A stretch of DNA of 64,000 nucleotides from Puccinia triticina (GCF_026914185.1 NC_070562.1:3534001-3598000); one strand, 5' to 3'; counted from the first letter of the stretch, positions 20,685-32,717 are shown. Numbers and translations are program-made. The notes: generated by a model from the letters alone, not told the origin.

Positions 20685-23232
20685 ATGTGTTCAGTACATT
20701 TTGTGACCTCTTGCCTTCTCATTTGGTTCATGAGGGCCACCCTTGTCTCTTCTAGTTATCATCATCATCAAGAGAAGCGTCAGCTTGAGCTTCCAAGTCT
20801 TCCAGTTTTGGGATCCATATTCAAGAACAAAACATACGATTACGTTGTTGTTGGAGCCGGCACCGCAGGAATGACCATCGGTGAAAAAATTCAGTTCCGC
20901 GTCACGGGTAATCACCATGAGCTGAAGTATTCACTCGTTTGTTTCTTTTTTTGGGATGTCCCCTCTCACAAGCTGCTCGTCTGTCTGAAGATCCAAATGT
21001 CAATGTTGCAGTCGTTGAAGCCGGAATAGACTATGAGCTATCGCCAGTTAACAAGATATTGGTTGACACGCCAGGAGCCGATGGGATAGGATGTGGCAGC
21101 AGTCCGGGTGAGCGCAACAGCTTCTTACATCGATTGTTGATCTGCTAGTGAAAGCTTCGAGATGTGGTTCCAAGTGTTGTGAAAATACTAGCTAAATAAA
21201 TGATGCATGATATATGGTCCTGGACATATAAATTTGTAGACGACGCCATAAACGATGCCATTGATTGGCGTTTCAAGACGACACCACAGTCAGGGGCTAA
21301 CAATCGTACAATCCGCTACGCTCGAGGAAAAACAATTGGGGGAAGCTCAGCACGCAACATTATGATTTATCACCGAGCATCCAAAGGCTCAGTTGATCAA
21401 TGGGCAACATTAACTGGAGATCCCGACTGGACCTTCGAAAACCGATTTGTGGATTATCAGAAAAGCGTGTCATTCACTGCTCCTAAGGTTAGTTAAGCTC
21501 TCATCAGTTGGAAAGAATTTTAAACCTTAGAACAACGCCGAAGTAGCATCTAATAAACCGCCATACTTTCTTCAGCATGATTTGCGCCAGGAGATACCAG
21601 CAGCTCAATACGATCGCCTAGCTTTCACGCAAGCAAACGGGCCGGTACAAATCTCATATCCGAACACGGCTCAACCCTTTTCGAAATACATGCAACTGAG
21701 TCTAAATGAGAAAGGAATCCCCACATCTCAGGACTTCAACGGAGGAACGTTGAAAGGAGTTCAATATGCGCCAGCCACGATTGACCCGAAAGATAGCCAT
21801 CGGTCATCCTCGCGCGCCTTCTTTAGCGCTGCGCGGTCTCGGAGTAATCTAGTGGTTTATACCACGGCCCTAGTAAAAAGGATCATCTTCAACGAATCCA
21901 CGCCGCCGCAAGCACAAGGGGTCGAATTTGTTTACACCTTGACCGGTCTATATGATAAGCTCATTGCCAAAAAGGAAGTAATTGTTTCAGCTGGTGCCTT
22001 CCAGTCTCCACAGCTTCTTATGGTCTGTAAGTAGTTCCCACAAGAATCGTACCTTAGCCGCAAATGGAAAATAATAACATCATCGGCCAATTCAATAAGC
22101 TGGAATCGGGCCAAAGGATCAGCTTACCTCTCACAATATTCCAATACGCGTTGAGAGCCCTAATGTTGGACGAGGATTGCAAGATCAGTTGAGTCTGGTG
22201 GAAGAGAAGTATTTGAGTGCACATCGATATATCTCGTTCTAATCTTCCTGCATACCTTGCCCGTATACTCTAGTATAATCTATGGGCCTACTTATCCGGT
22301 TCATTCCATTCAAACTTTGACTCGTCTCGCCGTCCATCCCACCTACGCCATCTCTCAATATTTAAATTTCACTATTCGACAACAAGGGCCAATGACGAAC
22401 AACGCTGCAGATATGATTTCATTCGAAAGGTTCAATATCACCAAGTTAAACCTAGACGAAGCAAGCGCCCATTCACTCTCTGCCTACCCCAACGATTGGC
22501 CCCATGTTGAATATCTGAGTGCTCCCGGTGTGAGTAACTCACCATGAAAGTCTACATCATTACGAATATCTTCTTAATAAACATGTGAGATTCGTGATCT
22601 TCAAGCTCGTTGGCGATTTCTCGAACCTGTTCAAGCTGAATTTGGTAGCTGGTACGACTACCGGAAAAGAGTTTGTGGCTATATTAGTTGCATTGGTCGC
22701 CCCACAGTCTCGAGGGAGCATCAGGATCACTTCAAATGATATGTCCGTTCCCCCACTGATCGACCCAGGCTGGCTGAGTGACCCTGTGGATCAAAAGATA
22801 GCCATCGAAGCTTTCAAACGAACCCGGGAGTTTTTCTCAGCCCAAGCTATGCAGCCTATTCTTGACGGACAGGAGTATCTTCCAGGACCTTCAGTCAAGA
22901 GTGAAGAACAAATCCTTGATTGGATCAGGAACAACACAATGACAAGTATGTTGCTCCAACTCTTTGAACAGCCCAAAGTTATGTAGAGCATGAGCTTCCT
23001 GTACTAATTGTGCATGTGACCCTTTGTAGTGTGGCATGCGGCTTGTACTTGTTCGATGAGAACCCAGGACCAGGGTGGAGTGCTTGATTCTCATTTCCGG
23101 GTTTATGGCGCCAAGAACCTCCGTGTTGTGGATGCCTCGGCCTTTCCATCATTACCACCCGGTCATCCTCAGTCCACCGTATACATGATTGCTGAAAGAG
23201 CTGCAACCTTGATAAAACAAGAACAGGTCTGA
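20685..23232 (+). CDS. Secreted GMC oxidoreductase (aryl-alcohol/glucose oxidase type), 638 aa
   Basis: Exons: 20685-20880, 20973-21107, 21240-21487, 21576-22026, 22100-22187, 22274-22529, 22606-22945 and 23030-23232. All junctions keep frame and the introns are 73-132 bases. GMC enzymes oxidise alcohols or sugars with FAD and usually pass electrons to oxygen, giving H2O2. Residues 1-23 look like a signal peptide. The FAD-binding GAGTAG lies near residue 51, the first GMC signature (GKTIGGSSARN) near 137, and the second (GAFQSPQLLM, then GIGP) near 335. WHAACTCSM puts the first catalytic His at about 574, and GHPQST places the second His at about 617, so the enzyme looks complete. The substrate cannot be told from sequence. 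Secreted GMC enzymes of plant-associated fungi act on lignin-derived alcohols, sugars or host metabolites. No co-regulated neighbour is seen. Confidence 0.9.
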
Positions 23233-23797
23233 AACATCTAAATCTGTTCCAGTGTACCAATTTTGCCTTCCCCCTACATTCAATTTCCACAGAAAGAATG
23301 ATAAATATCACACTTGCGGGTAAATTTCAGATCTGTCTGGACTCTGAAAGCTAGAACCCACCTCAAAAAACACCAGAAATGTAGATCTGAGAGATAGCTC
23401 TGGGGGGAAGGCTAAACCTTACTGGCTGATGAAACTTAAAGTTGATTGAGATTGAGTTTTCACAGCGGTGGGCAGATACGTTCTCCAAATGGATAACTCT
23501 GAGGGTAACTTAACCTTTACAGTTACGTTATCTGCTAGTTACAGATATCTAATTTGGAGTTACAATATCTCCTGCAGAAAATGGGCTCCATTTTATCTAG
23601 TTACGTTCCCTGGTTATTTTGAACAAAATCAGTTACATTACTTTTTTCCCAGATTTGGGTAACTTTGGTGTAACTTTCTGGTAAAGGCCCTGATTTGTGG
23701 TTGTTTTTATCAATATGAGCGAGATGTTTGCTCAAGTTGACACTAAACAACCATATAAACTCAGTATGCTGCCAGGAAGCCAGATTAAAAGTTGTTC

Positions 23798-23874
23798 AGA
23801 GTGAGGGTTGAACCCACAGCTTCAAACATCACTAACCTCAGAGAGGCAAGCCTTAACCAATAACACTACAGGCA
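23798..23874 (-). other. tRNA-like sequence, probably SINE-derived
   Basis: On the minus strand TGTAGTGTTATTGGTTAAGGC resembles a tRNA D-arm with A box, and GTGGGTTCAACCC resembles the T-arm with B box, about 45 bases apart. The acceptor ends do not pair, so it is not a working tRNA. Confidence 0.4.
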
Positions 23875-24369
23875 AACAGGTGACGTTTCAACACGCAGTG
23901 TCACCTGCGCAGTTACTGCGGCCACCAAAATTAGGTGACGCTGCGCGCGGGAGCAACAGCTGTCTGCCTGTAGTGTAAGCTAAAGACATGATACCAACTC
24001 GCTCTTTTTTTCAATAATCCCAACCCCCTTTACAAAAAGCCCCATATCAAAAAAGTTACGTTATCAAAAAAATAGAAAATCGGGTCAGCCTTAAGGCACT
24101 CCACTTTTTTACTAAGTGCACTCCTGAAGTGAGTTCATGAAGTGTGCACTCCAAATACTGTTGGAGTACAGTCAAGCGCACTCCAAGGTCAGTTGGAGTG
24201 GGGACCCCAGTAGGCCAGAGCAATTGGAGTGAGCTACTGTGCACTCAAAAGGCCGCCAAATTTAAGGAGTGCCTAGATGGTTCACTCCACTAGCTTGGAG
24301 TGCATGGTGCCAGCACTCCATTTCTAATGGTTCATCTCCCTGAAAGAGCCTGCAAGGGGAGTGCATCAC

Positions 24370-25060
24370 TTGGAATTCCAGATATGCGACTGGCATCACT
24401 GCCGCCGGCCATCAAGCGGTGCAACACCCGGCCACTCAATGACCGGCCATCAAGCTGGGTCTATACCACACTTGATGACCCCTTGAGTATACACACCGCA
24501 CTCATGACTGATCATCAAGCTTGGTACACACCACACTTGATGACTGGTCATCCAGCCAGGTAGGGGTACACACCCCACTCGATGAACGCTCTACATATAC
24601 CGGTCATTGAGTGGAGCAAGTTGTCACTCCACTTGATGAACGGTCTGCTTGGTCATTGAGTGGAGTGAGATCTCCCCTCGCTGACCGGCATGGACCGGTC
24701 CAAGGGGAGTCAGATCTCCACTTGATGACCGGTATACATCAAGGGGAGTGAGATCTCCACTTGATGACCGGCATGGAATGGTCATTGAGGGGAGATGTCA
24801 CTCCACTCAGACTCAGTGACCTGTCCATTGTTGCTCATCAAGGGGAGTGACGGCCCCACTCAATATGCCGGTGATTGAGTGGAGTGACATCCCCGCTCAA
24901 TGACTGGCACAGACCGGACATCGAGTGGAGATGTCACTCCTCTCAATGACTGGTCCATGCAGGTCATCAAGTGGAGTGGCATCTCTCAATGACCAGTCTG
25001 TGCCGGCCATCAAGCGGAGTACCAGTGGCACCCCGGCATGGAGCCTCTTGATAGTTGATC
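24370..25060. repeat. Array of imperfect palindromes with CCGGTCATTGAG / CTCAATGACCGG
   Basis: Variants of TCAATGACCGG and CCGGTCATCAAG alternate in both orientations every 40-50 bases, with GGAGTG spacers. Similar arrays lie at 33190-33920 and 45895-46310. Confidence 0.8.
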
Positions 25061-25602
25061 ATTGAGTGGCCTGTGTGCTCTGCTCTATTTGGGTATGTGC
25101 ATACTCCGGGCACTCCAGAAAAGATGAGTTTTGGAGTGCACTCCAATCCACTCCAATGAATATTGCAGCTACTGGAGTGCAAAGCCAGCTTCCTTTGCTG
25201 TAAAGTTGGAGTGCTTGGGCATGCACTCCTTGTTTTTTGGAGTGCATCTAGTTGCACTCCCCTATTTTGGAGAATTTTGGAGTAACAGGGTCTGTACGCC
25301 AACAAACATGGAGTGCCCATCCAGAGACTCCATGCTTTGGGAGTACAAAGTCCCAGTACTCCAAGTTCTTTGGAGTAAGGTCCCCCCAAAGCCAAAAATG
25401 TGGAGTGCACATAGTAAATTTTTGAAGTGCCTAAAGGCTGACCCAAAAAATCAGGTTGAAGAAAAAGTTACTTTACTATACTTTACTGCACAAATTTTGT
25501 ATGTTACCAAAATGGCCAATTTAGATAACTAAAAAGATGTTATGTTATCCAATTTCACTGCCGTAACGTAAAGTAATGTATCTGCCCACCACTGGTTTTC
25601 AC

Positions 25603-25847
25603 TAGCAAACAAGGTTTAGCAGATTCCTCTAAATCAATCCATTTAGGCAACAGGAATTCATCCACTTCAGCTTCAACCACTGGCATGGTTTGAGCTTTTG
25701 GGACAAGTTCCAGATCAATGTGTTGATCTGTGCTATTCCTGGTGCTGCCAAGACATCATATCCTTGTTGGGTACGCTGATAGGTCATTTAAGCTGCTCTG
25801 TTTTTATGTGTGTAATTCAATGTGTGGAAAGCTTTGGGCAGCGTTCA
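25603..25847 (-). other. Unassigned degenerate coding-like fragment between two MITEs
   Basis: The minus strand has a short readable stretch (including a VPKAQTMPVVEAEVDEFLLP-like run) that feels like retroelement polyprotein, but it is too short and broken to assign. It continues at 26340-26460 beyond the inserted MITE. Confidence 0.25.
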
Positions 25848-25855
25848 GCTGCAAC

Positions 25856-26331
25856 AACGGTGGGCCAGCTACGCTAACTGTAGCGTTAGCGTGGCGTAGC
25901 GTAGCGGAATTCCGCTAAATTTTAGCGTAGCGTTAGCGGAATTGCGCCTTTCTGCGCTAACGCTACGCGCAAAGGGTGCGCAGCTAATTTAGCTGTTAGC
26001 GTAGCGTTAGCGCAGATGCGCGCAATTGCGCTAACGCTACACACGCAGGGCGCAAAAGATCGCGCGCTACGGTGCGCCACACTACTTTTAGCTGAAAAAA
26101 AGGCCTTTGTTTCTGCTAAAGGCGCTGTAGCGCAGCGCAGCGTAGCGTAGTGACTGTAGCGGCGCGCTAACACTAACAGACAATTGGCGCGCTGTTAGCG
26201 CCGCTGAAACGTAGCGCAGCGTAGCGGCGCTAACAGCGCGCTAACGCTACTCAAAATGGGCGGGCGCTTTTTGCCGCTACGCTAACGCTAAGTGGCCCTG
26301 TAGCGTAGTGTAGCGTAGCGGCCCACCGTTG
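25856..26331. mobile_element. hAT-like MITE built of TAGCG/CGCTA motifs
   Basis: The ends AACGGTGGGCCAGCTACG and CGGCCCACCGTTG are inverted. Flanks GCTGCAAC (25848-25855) and GCTGCAAG (26332-26339) match at seven of eight bases. The interior is nearly all CGCTA/TAGCG words, so either strand can fold on itself. Confidence 0.75.
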
Positions 26332-26465
26332 GCTGCAAGGAGTGGACAAGAGGCAAGAAATCATGCATCCTTTGCATGATTGAATGGATCCCATGTCACA
26401 TTGATGTTGGGTCGTCACATCAATGCCCGGTAATCCTACCACTGTCAGTTCACACAAAGCACACT

Positions 26466-26611
26466 GGAGGACTTCCCTCCAATCTGGAAACCCAGATTTT
26501 CCCAGATTTTGCAGGGAAATCTAGGCAGATCTAGGATTTGGGATGATGGAGCCCAGATTTCCCCGCAAAATCTGGAAAAATCTGAGTTTCCATATTGACA
26601 GCAAGTCCTCC
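26466..26611. mobile_element. 146-base MITE with ACT target duplication
   Basis: The ends GGAGGACTT and AAGTCCTCC are inverted, with extended pairing (CCCAGATTTTCCCAGATTTTGC against its partner). ACT flanks both sides (26463-26465, 26612-26614). A 3-base duplication fits Harbinger-like elements. The 26620-26715 stretch beyond it has three copies of a GTGCCAAAGCACA palindrome. Confidence 0.65.
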
Positions 26612-26904
26612 ACTCTGTTGTAGGAGTGTGCCAAAGCACACTCCATTCTTATGAGCATGCCAAAGCACATTCTTTCACCAGGAGTGTGCCAAAGCACACT
26701 TCATTGTAGAAGTGTAGGGATGGAAATTGGGTGTGCTTGCACTGACCAAGGTTTGGCCCAAGTTGGCCACAATCATATTGGGTGGGTTGGGCTGGGTCAG
26801 TTTTATCAAAAAGTTTTCCCAGACCAAATTCTTGGGTTGCCCATGGGCCCCCAATGGCAAGAGGCCACAGCCAAAAATAAGATAATAGAAAAGAAATTCA
26901 ATTA

Positions 26905-27030
26905 AAGACGGGCAGTGTTATTCATGACTCTGGAGTAGTTTCTAAACTATGTCCATGAAGACAACATACACCGGAATTAATATAAATTATGAAAGAAATG
27001 TAGGATTACTTTTGTTGTGGTGATAAACCT
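26905..27030 (-). mobile_element. Fragment of LTR family 1 retroelement interior
   Basis: The block from GTTATTCATGACTCTGGAGTAG to GGATTACTTTTGTTG matches 8240-8330, which lies just inside an LTR end. It stops where the LTR would begin, so it is an orphan fragment. Confidence 0.5.
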
Positions 27031-27341
27031 GGAACAGCAGAATGATGTGATTATGGTTGTGGAAGGATTATCATTTATGGTGTTCAAAGTTGATTTATGC
27101 ATGCATAAATCATAAATTCATAAATCTTTTTCAGGGGGATTACATAATCAAACCCGCGCAATCCCCTGCAAAGAACAGTTTATGAATTTATGATTTATGC
27201 ATGCATAAATCATAAAACCATAAAATCATAAAATTCTAAGCTGAAAAAAATATGTTGCACCCAAGCACTCAAATTAGAGCAACATTTCTAGAATGGTACA
27301 TATGAAATCATCACTTGAAAGTTTTATGATTTTATGATTTT

Positions 27342-28700
27342 GGGGGTTACTAAACGTACCCGGTTTTTCCGCGTTTGTACCCGGTTTTTGCGTACCCCCT
27401 TTTCCGCGTGCGTACCCGGTTTTTTTCTACTCATTTCTACGCAACGCAAATAGGCTTAAAATTCATCTAAAATCCTGAAAAGAATTATGATACATTCAAA
27501 ATTCCAAAAAAGCAACTTTAAATGGTTTAATTAATTTTTTGCATACCCCCTTTTCCCAAGTGTGTACTAAGGGAATATCTTTTTTGTTACATGTACCAGG
27601 GTTCCAAAAAATTGAGGGAACATTTAAACATGCATTAGAAGCTTCCTTTGAAATTTTTGAGAGAAAAAAATAGGTATGTGGCGGGTATGTGGTGTGCTTA
27701 GTGGAAAAATGACTGCTACAGGTATAACTTTTTTGTTACACATTTAAAGAGTCTAAAAATTTCAAAAATGTTTCTATGGTGTATATTCTGTGCGCCATCA
27801 AATTTATAGCAATGGGGTAAACACCAAACATGAGATATAGGGGGGCCGGGCAGCCTTAATAGGAACAATCTGGCTAATTATTGAATATCTTTTTTGATAA
27901 ATTTCCCAGAAGTCTAAGAACTGCAGGGGTTATAGAATGATGCATATTCTCTGCTCTCTGAAACTTTTGGCAATATTGGTACCTCAGAACATCAGATATA
28001 AGGGGTGCGCAGTAAGGCAATATGACTACCACACACCCCTTATATTTCATGTTCTGAGGTACCAATATTGCCAAAGGTTTCAGAGCGCAGAGAATATGCA
28101 TCATTATGTAACCCCTTAAGTCCTTAGACTTCTGGGAAATTTATCAAAAAAAACATTCAATAATTAGGCAGATTGTTCCTATTAAGGCTGCCCGGCCCCC
28201 CTATATCTCATGTTTGGTGTTTACCCCATTGTTATAAATTTAATGGCGCACAGAATATACACCATAGAAACATTTTTGAAATTTTTAGACTCTTTAAATG
28301 TGTAACAAAAAAGTTATACCTGTAGCAGTCATTTTTCCACTAAGCACACCACGTACCCGCCACGTACCTATTTTTTTCTCTCAAAAATTTCAAAGGAAGC
28401 TTCTCATGCATGTTTAAATGTTCCCTCAATTTTTTGGAACCCTGGTACATGTAACAAAAAAAGATATTCCCTTAGTACACACTGGGGAAAAGGGGGTATG
28501 CAAAAATTAATTAAATCATTTAAAGTTGCTTTTTTGAAATTTTGAATTGGTCATAATTCTTTTCAGTATTTTAGATGAATTTTAAGCCTATTTTCGTCGC
28601 GTAGAAATGAATAGAAAAAAACCGGGTACGTACGCGGAAAAGGGGGTACGCAAAAACCGGGTACAAACGCGGAAATACCCGGGTAGGTTTAGTAACCCCC
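27342..28700. mobile_element. 1.36-kb fold-back element with 8-base target duplication
   Basis: The two halves (27342 to about 28003, and about 28038 to 28700) are near-perfect reverse complements with a spacer of only about 35 bases. The termini are GGGGGTTACTAAAC and GTTTAGTAACCCCC. ATGATTTT is duplicated at 27334-27341 and 28701-28708. No protein is encoded. The 8-base duplication points to hAT-like mobilisation. Confidence 0.85.
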
Positions 28701-28710
28701 ATGATTTTAT

Positions 28711-29982
28711 CACCAGGAAAAAAAAATAGTCACTTGATGACAAGTGACATCATGCCAGCTCCAGTGGGCTACCCACCATCTAACCACATCCCCCCCCCCC
28801 CCCCCCCCCATCTATTTACCTTTCAGAATTTCCACAGGAGATCATCAGTTTTGGCTGGGCACCACTAATCCTTATTGCTGATCAGCTGATACTCAGCTTT
28901 GGCTCCCAGATCATGCTCAGCTTTGGTGTCCAGCTCATGCTCAGCTTTGAAACAGTCCTGGCCCAGCTGATTCTCAGCTGTAGTCCGGTCATGGCTCAGC
29001 TTGGACTCAGATTAGTACTATCATTGGCCCAGCCAATCCTCAGCTTTGGACCAGTATTGGCTCAGCTGATTTTCAGCTTTGGATCAATCTTGGCCCAGCC
29101 AATGCTCAGCTTCTGACCACTCCTGTAACAGCTGATTCTCATCTGTGGACCAGACTTGGCTCAGCTGTGGACCAACCTTGGCTCAGCTGGTGCTCAGCTG
29201 TGGACCAACCTTGGCTCAGCTGATGCTCAGCTGTGGACCAGCCTTGGCTCAGACAATTCTCAGCTGTAGGCCTTGGCTCAGCTGATGCTCAGCTGCAGAA
29301 AACCTTGGCTCAGGTGATGCTCATCTTTTTAATAGTCTTAAAACACCTCATTCTCAGCTATGGAACATCCTTGGCTCAGCCAATGCTCAGCTTTGGACCA
29401 GTATTGGCTCAGGTGATGCTCATCTTTTTAATAGTCTTAAAACACCTCATTCTCAGCTATGGAACATCCTTGGCTCAGCCAATGCTCAGCTTTGGACCAG
29501 TATTGGCTCAGCTGATGCTAAGCTTTTGAAAATTGTTGGCCCAGCTGGTGTTAATATTTGGAACAATATTTTCCCAGTTGATCCTCAGCTCTGCAAAAGC
29601 CTTTTCCAAGATTATGCTCAGCTTTGGACCCTTGTTGGCTGAGCTAGGATGCTCAGATTTGGAATATTCTTGGTCCAGCTGACACTTGGATTTGTATCAG
29701 GCTTGGAATATCCAATTCTCAGCTGTGGCCCTGGCTCAGCCAATGCTCAGCTTTGGCCCAGGCTCAGTAAATGCCTACTGCTCAGCTTTTGATGAGCATC
29801 AGCTGTTCCTGGGAAAAAATTAGGATCAGCTGAATGTGCCACATTGAGTGCTCTGGTGCAGTCCTGCAAGCTCTACAAGTGCTGGTGGGGAAGACTTGGA
29901 GTAGCATTGAAGCAGCTCTGGAGCAGAAACCAAAGCTGCATCATGTCACTTGCCATCAAGTGACTATATTTTTTTCCTGGTG
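28711..29982. mobile_element. CACCAGG-ended CACTA-like non-autonomous element
   Basis: CACCAGGAAAAAAAAATAGT at 28711 pairs with the inverted right end CCTGGTG at 29982, over about 44 bases. TAT flanks both sides (28708-28710, 29983-29985), a 3-base duplication typical of CACTA elements. A run of about 20 C lies near 28791. The interior is the 30-base repeat array below; open frames there are only repeat translation. Confidence 0.75.
28860..29790 (+). repeat. Degenerate array of about 30-base CTCAGCTNTGGACCA units
   Basis: Variants of TTGGCTCAGCTGATGCTCAG and CTTTGGACCA recur every 28-32 bases about 25-30 times. One 83-base block with TCATCTTTTTAATAG is duplicated at 29315 and 29418. The array fills the CACCAGG-ended element. 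Confidence 0.8.
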
Positions 29983-30400
29983 TATGCATTGAAAATTTTA
30001 TGATTTCAACTTTGAACACCCTTATTGCAGCAGATACCCACAGCGGGTGCAAAGTGACCATCCCTAATCTTGGAGAAGTGGTCCCAAACCCCACTTGTAA
30101 GCTCTTTGCTTCTTTTATCAACTCTATTCTTGGGATTCACTAGGAGTCTGAGGGTCTGAGATTTCTTTCTCTTTGATGAATTTTTTGTCCAAATTGGGCC
30201 CAGGATTAACCTTGATGTTGTTTTTGTCAGAAAGAAGACCAGAAACCGCCACACTGAGTTCACTCCAAGACTTGAGTTAAAGGTTGGTTGCAAAAAACTC
30301 TATGGTAAAAGTCAAACATCCAGTCAAACTGACTTGTAACTACCACTGATGGCCGTCCACACCTGCCCAACTAAGGTCACAGTGAACTTCACACAATTAT

Positions 30401-30778
30401 GGTGTTCAAAGTTGGTTTGCATAATTTTATGCATGCATAAATCATAAAATCATAAAATCATTTTTGCAGGGGATATGACTGTCTGATTATGTAATACAAA
30501 ATTTCCTCACCAAAATATTTTTATGATTTTATGATTTATGCATGCATAAAATTATGCAAAAAGGGTGTTCAAAGTTGAAATCATAAAATTTTCAATGCAT
30601 AAAATCATAAAATCATAAAACTTTCAAGTGATGATTTCATATGTACCATTCTAGAAATGTTGCTCTAATTTGAGTGCTTGGGTGCAACATATTTTTTCAG
30701 CTTAGAATTTTATGATTTTATGGTGTTATGATTTTATGCAAGTCAGCTTTGAACACCCTAAAACTAACTTGGAACACC
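30401..30778. mobile_element. GGTGTTCAAAG MITE, second copy, hosting a third
   Basis: The ends GGTGTTCAAAGTTGG (30401) and AACTTGGAACACC (to 30778) are inverted. The GCATGCATAAAATTATGC arms pair internally. A third copy sits at 30563-30758 within its right end. Confidence 0.65.
30563..30758. mobile_element. GGTGTTCAAAG MITE, intact third copy
   Basis: The ends GGGTGTTCAAAGTTG and AGCTTTGAACACCC are inverted over 196 bases. In reverse complement it matches the flanks of the two insertions in the 27079-30021 element base for base, so it is the empty-site reference for that nest. The copy at 63022-63207 is a relative. Confidence 0.8.
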
Positions 30779-30779
30779 A

Positions 30780-31584
30780 TAAATAATTATTCTTGATCAA
30801 GCAACTTGGGCACACCAAAACAAGTCATATCAGGACAAAAACTGATGTTTTTCAAAAATCATTATAAACATAATGAGCAGTGATAAGAAATACTACATAG
30901 CACCAAAACAGCAACAAGAGGCAGTCCTTCATTGTCTGTGAAGCAAATTGTATGGATGTGAACAACAAAGTAGCTAGAGGGTGAGAAAGGCAAAATAGAG
31001 GGTTTTCAGCCCAAATAAAAAAATTATCATGCAGGAATTCTGACAGAAGGCATAGGCCTTCACTGGTGCCAACAGCTCTGCTGCTTGCTCCCACTTCCCC
31101 CCTGTGCAGGCCTACACCACAGGGCACATTTCTGGAAATGCACTGCACCCCATGGACATTTCTGATTGAGAAGCATCCAAAGGATGCCTGGGGAACATCC
31201 AGTGGACATAAGGTGCACTGAGCATCACTTGGATGCTCCCAGAAGCGTCCAAGTGAGGCTTGGCCCTTGAAACCCCTAGTACTGCACCAGGCACCCCTGC
31301 GCAGGTGCAAGGCGGGTGCAAGGGGTACCAGCCCTGGGTACCAAATGACTATCTCTAGTACAGCAGATGCTCAGACAAGGCCACACATATTACACTAAAT
31401 TACATTAGATCTGCTAAAAAATTAAATGTAGCTGATAGTTTTCAAGCTTTGAAGCTGTTAGCTTTAGCTGTAATATCAAACCGCTATACTCTGCTTACGC
31501 CAAATTACAGCTAAACATGCCCTTTTGTCTCAAACAATTTGTAGCTGTGTTTGTACTACAATGTACATAGTATTAGTGTAGCGG
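30780..31584. other. No gene recognised; TE-derived intergenic DNA
   Basis: A 152-codon minus frame (30852-31310) has no domain and lacks transcript-like context. A GGTACC-rich end with CTATCTCTA near 31320-31360 resembles one end of the TAGAGATGG hAT-like family. Confidence 0.3.
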
Positions 31585-32717
31585 TGTGGAGATTTATATA
31601 GTCATGCATGGTAGAATGTCCACTCGTGGATAGCGCGGGCGGGAATGCACAGAGAGGCTCAGGCAGAGTGCATTCCGGTGACATAAGCACTGAGGATGAT
31701 GTCAGAAAAGCACGCTAAGAAAGCTTACGGAAAGTCACACGCGGACTGGAATGCATGGATTGCGGATTGCGTATTTTGGATCGGGTATTTGGATTGGAGC
31801 GGAAAAGACAGGGCTGGACTGTGGCGGACTACACACACGTGGACTGGTAGCAGCGGTGTGTTAGCGGGTGAGCCACAACAGCCAAAGTGGTCCTACCAGC
31901 GGGTGGAACTGGGGTGGAGGCTGTGGTGAGAGACTGACTGGTGGGGGCTAGACAGAGGATGGTGGGAGGTCAAGCGTTGGAGATCGGTGGAGTCCGGGAT
32001 AATGACGTGCGGAAAAGCGGGCGGAGCTGGAGGACTAGTGCGGGATCGGGTGGGAACGGTGACGTGCATGGAGGGAAGGAAGGGAAAAGGGCTCATGGAT
32101 TTCTCTTCTCTTTCCTCATCCGATTATCCAATCATCTTACCAATCACTCATTATTGTACTTACATTTTACGGAAGTACAACAGTATTAGGAGAGACATAC
32201 GTTGTGGTAGACGGAAAAGTGAAAAATCAAAAGTTTTTTCTAATACATATATTTACTTGTAATACGTCTCAAGATACCATCAAACAGACCTCAGAAATGG
32301 ATTCTACGGCCAAATTTACCCCTAGTCATCACTGGAAGCATCACCTGAACCCCAATGGATTGGAACCTACACTTCTTTGGACACTGGACACCCATCACAT
32401 GTTCAACATGCCCAGTCACCAGCCTGTCACAAGCCTCAAGTCAAGGATCACAGCATTATACTTATACACATCACAGGATACAAACATACATCTCCCCATC
32501 AGACTACAGTCATTACATATTATCAAGTACTCTTCTATTTCCATATTATGATGTCATCACACACTGAATCTGCAGCCTCAGACTTCATTTATGCACCCCC
32601 TGCATCCACCTGTCAACTCATGCAGTCTACTGTCACTTTACACAGCCTTCATGCGGCCCTACTGCATTCTTCTGACATCATTTATGTACCCTTGACATAT
32701 TATGACATCATTTGTAT

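Larger units (their letters stand above)
23464..25594. mobile_element. 2.1-kb hAT-like non-autonomous element
   Basis: The left end AGCGGTGGGCAGATACGTT and the right end AATGTATCTGCCCACCACTG are inverted. GTTTTCAC (23456-23463, 25595-25602) is duplicated, 8 bases as in hAT elements. It encodes no transposase. The interior holds a tRNA-like unit (23798-23874), many GGAGTGCACTCC-like palindromes (24090-24310, 25120-25430) and the CCGGTCATTGAG array (24370-25060). Confidence 0.8.
27079..30021. mobile_element. GGTGTTCAAAG MITE, interrupted by two younger elements
   Basis: The ends GGTGTTCAAAGTTG (27079) and CAACTTTGAACACC (to 30021) are inverted, and the body repeats ATTTTATGATTTTATG. The element at 30563-30758 (opposite strand) matches the right part (27215-27341 joined to 29983-30021) without interruption, so 27342-28700 and 28711-29982 are later insertions. 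The left part also contains a GCATGCATAAATC palindromic segment like that of 30401-30560, so this copy may itself be a composite. Confidence 0.75.

Noticed and set aside
28913..29529. Open frames with repeated AQLMLSFGP-like peptides
   Set aside because: They arise from the 30-base repeat of the CACCAGG element; no start context or domain.
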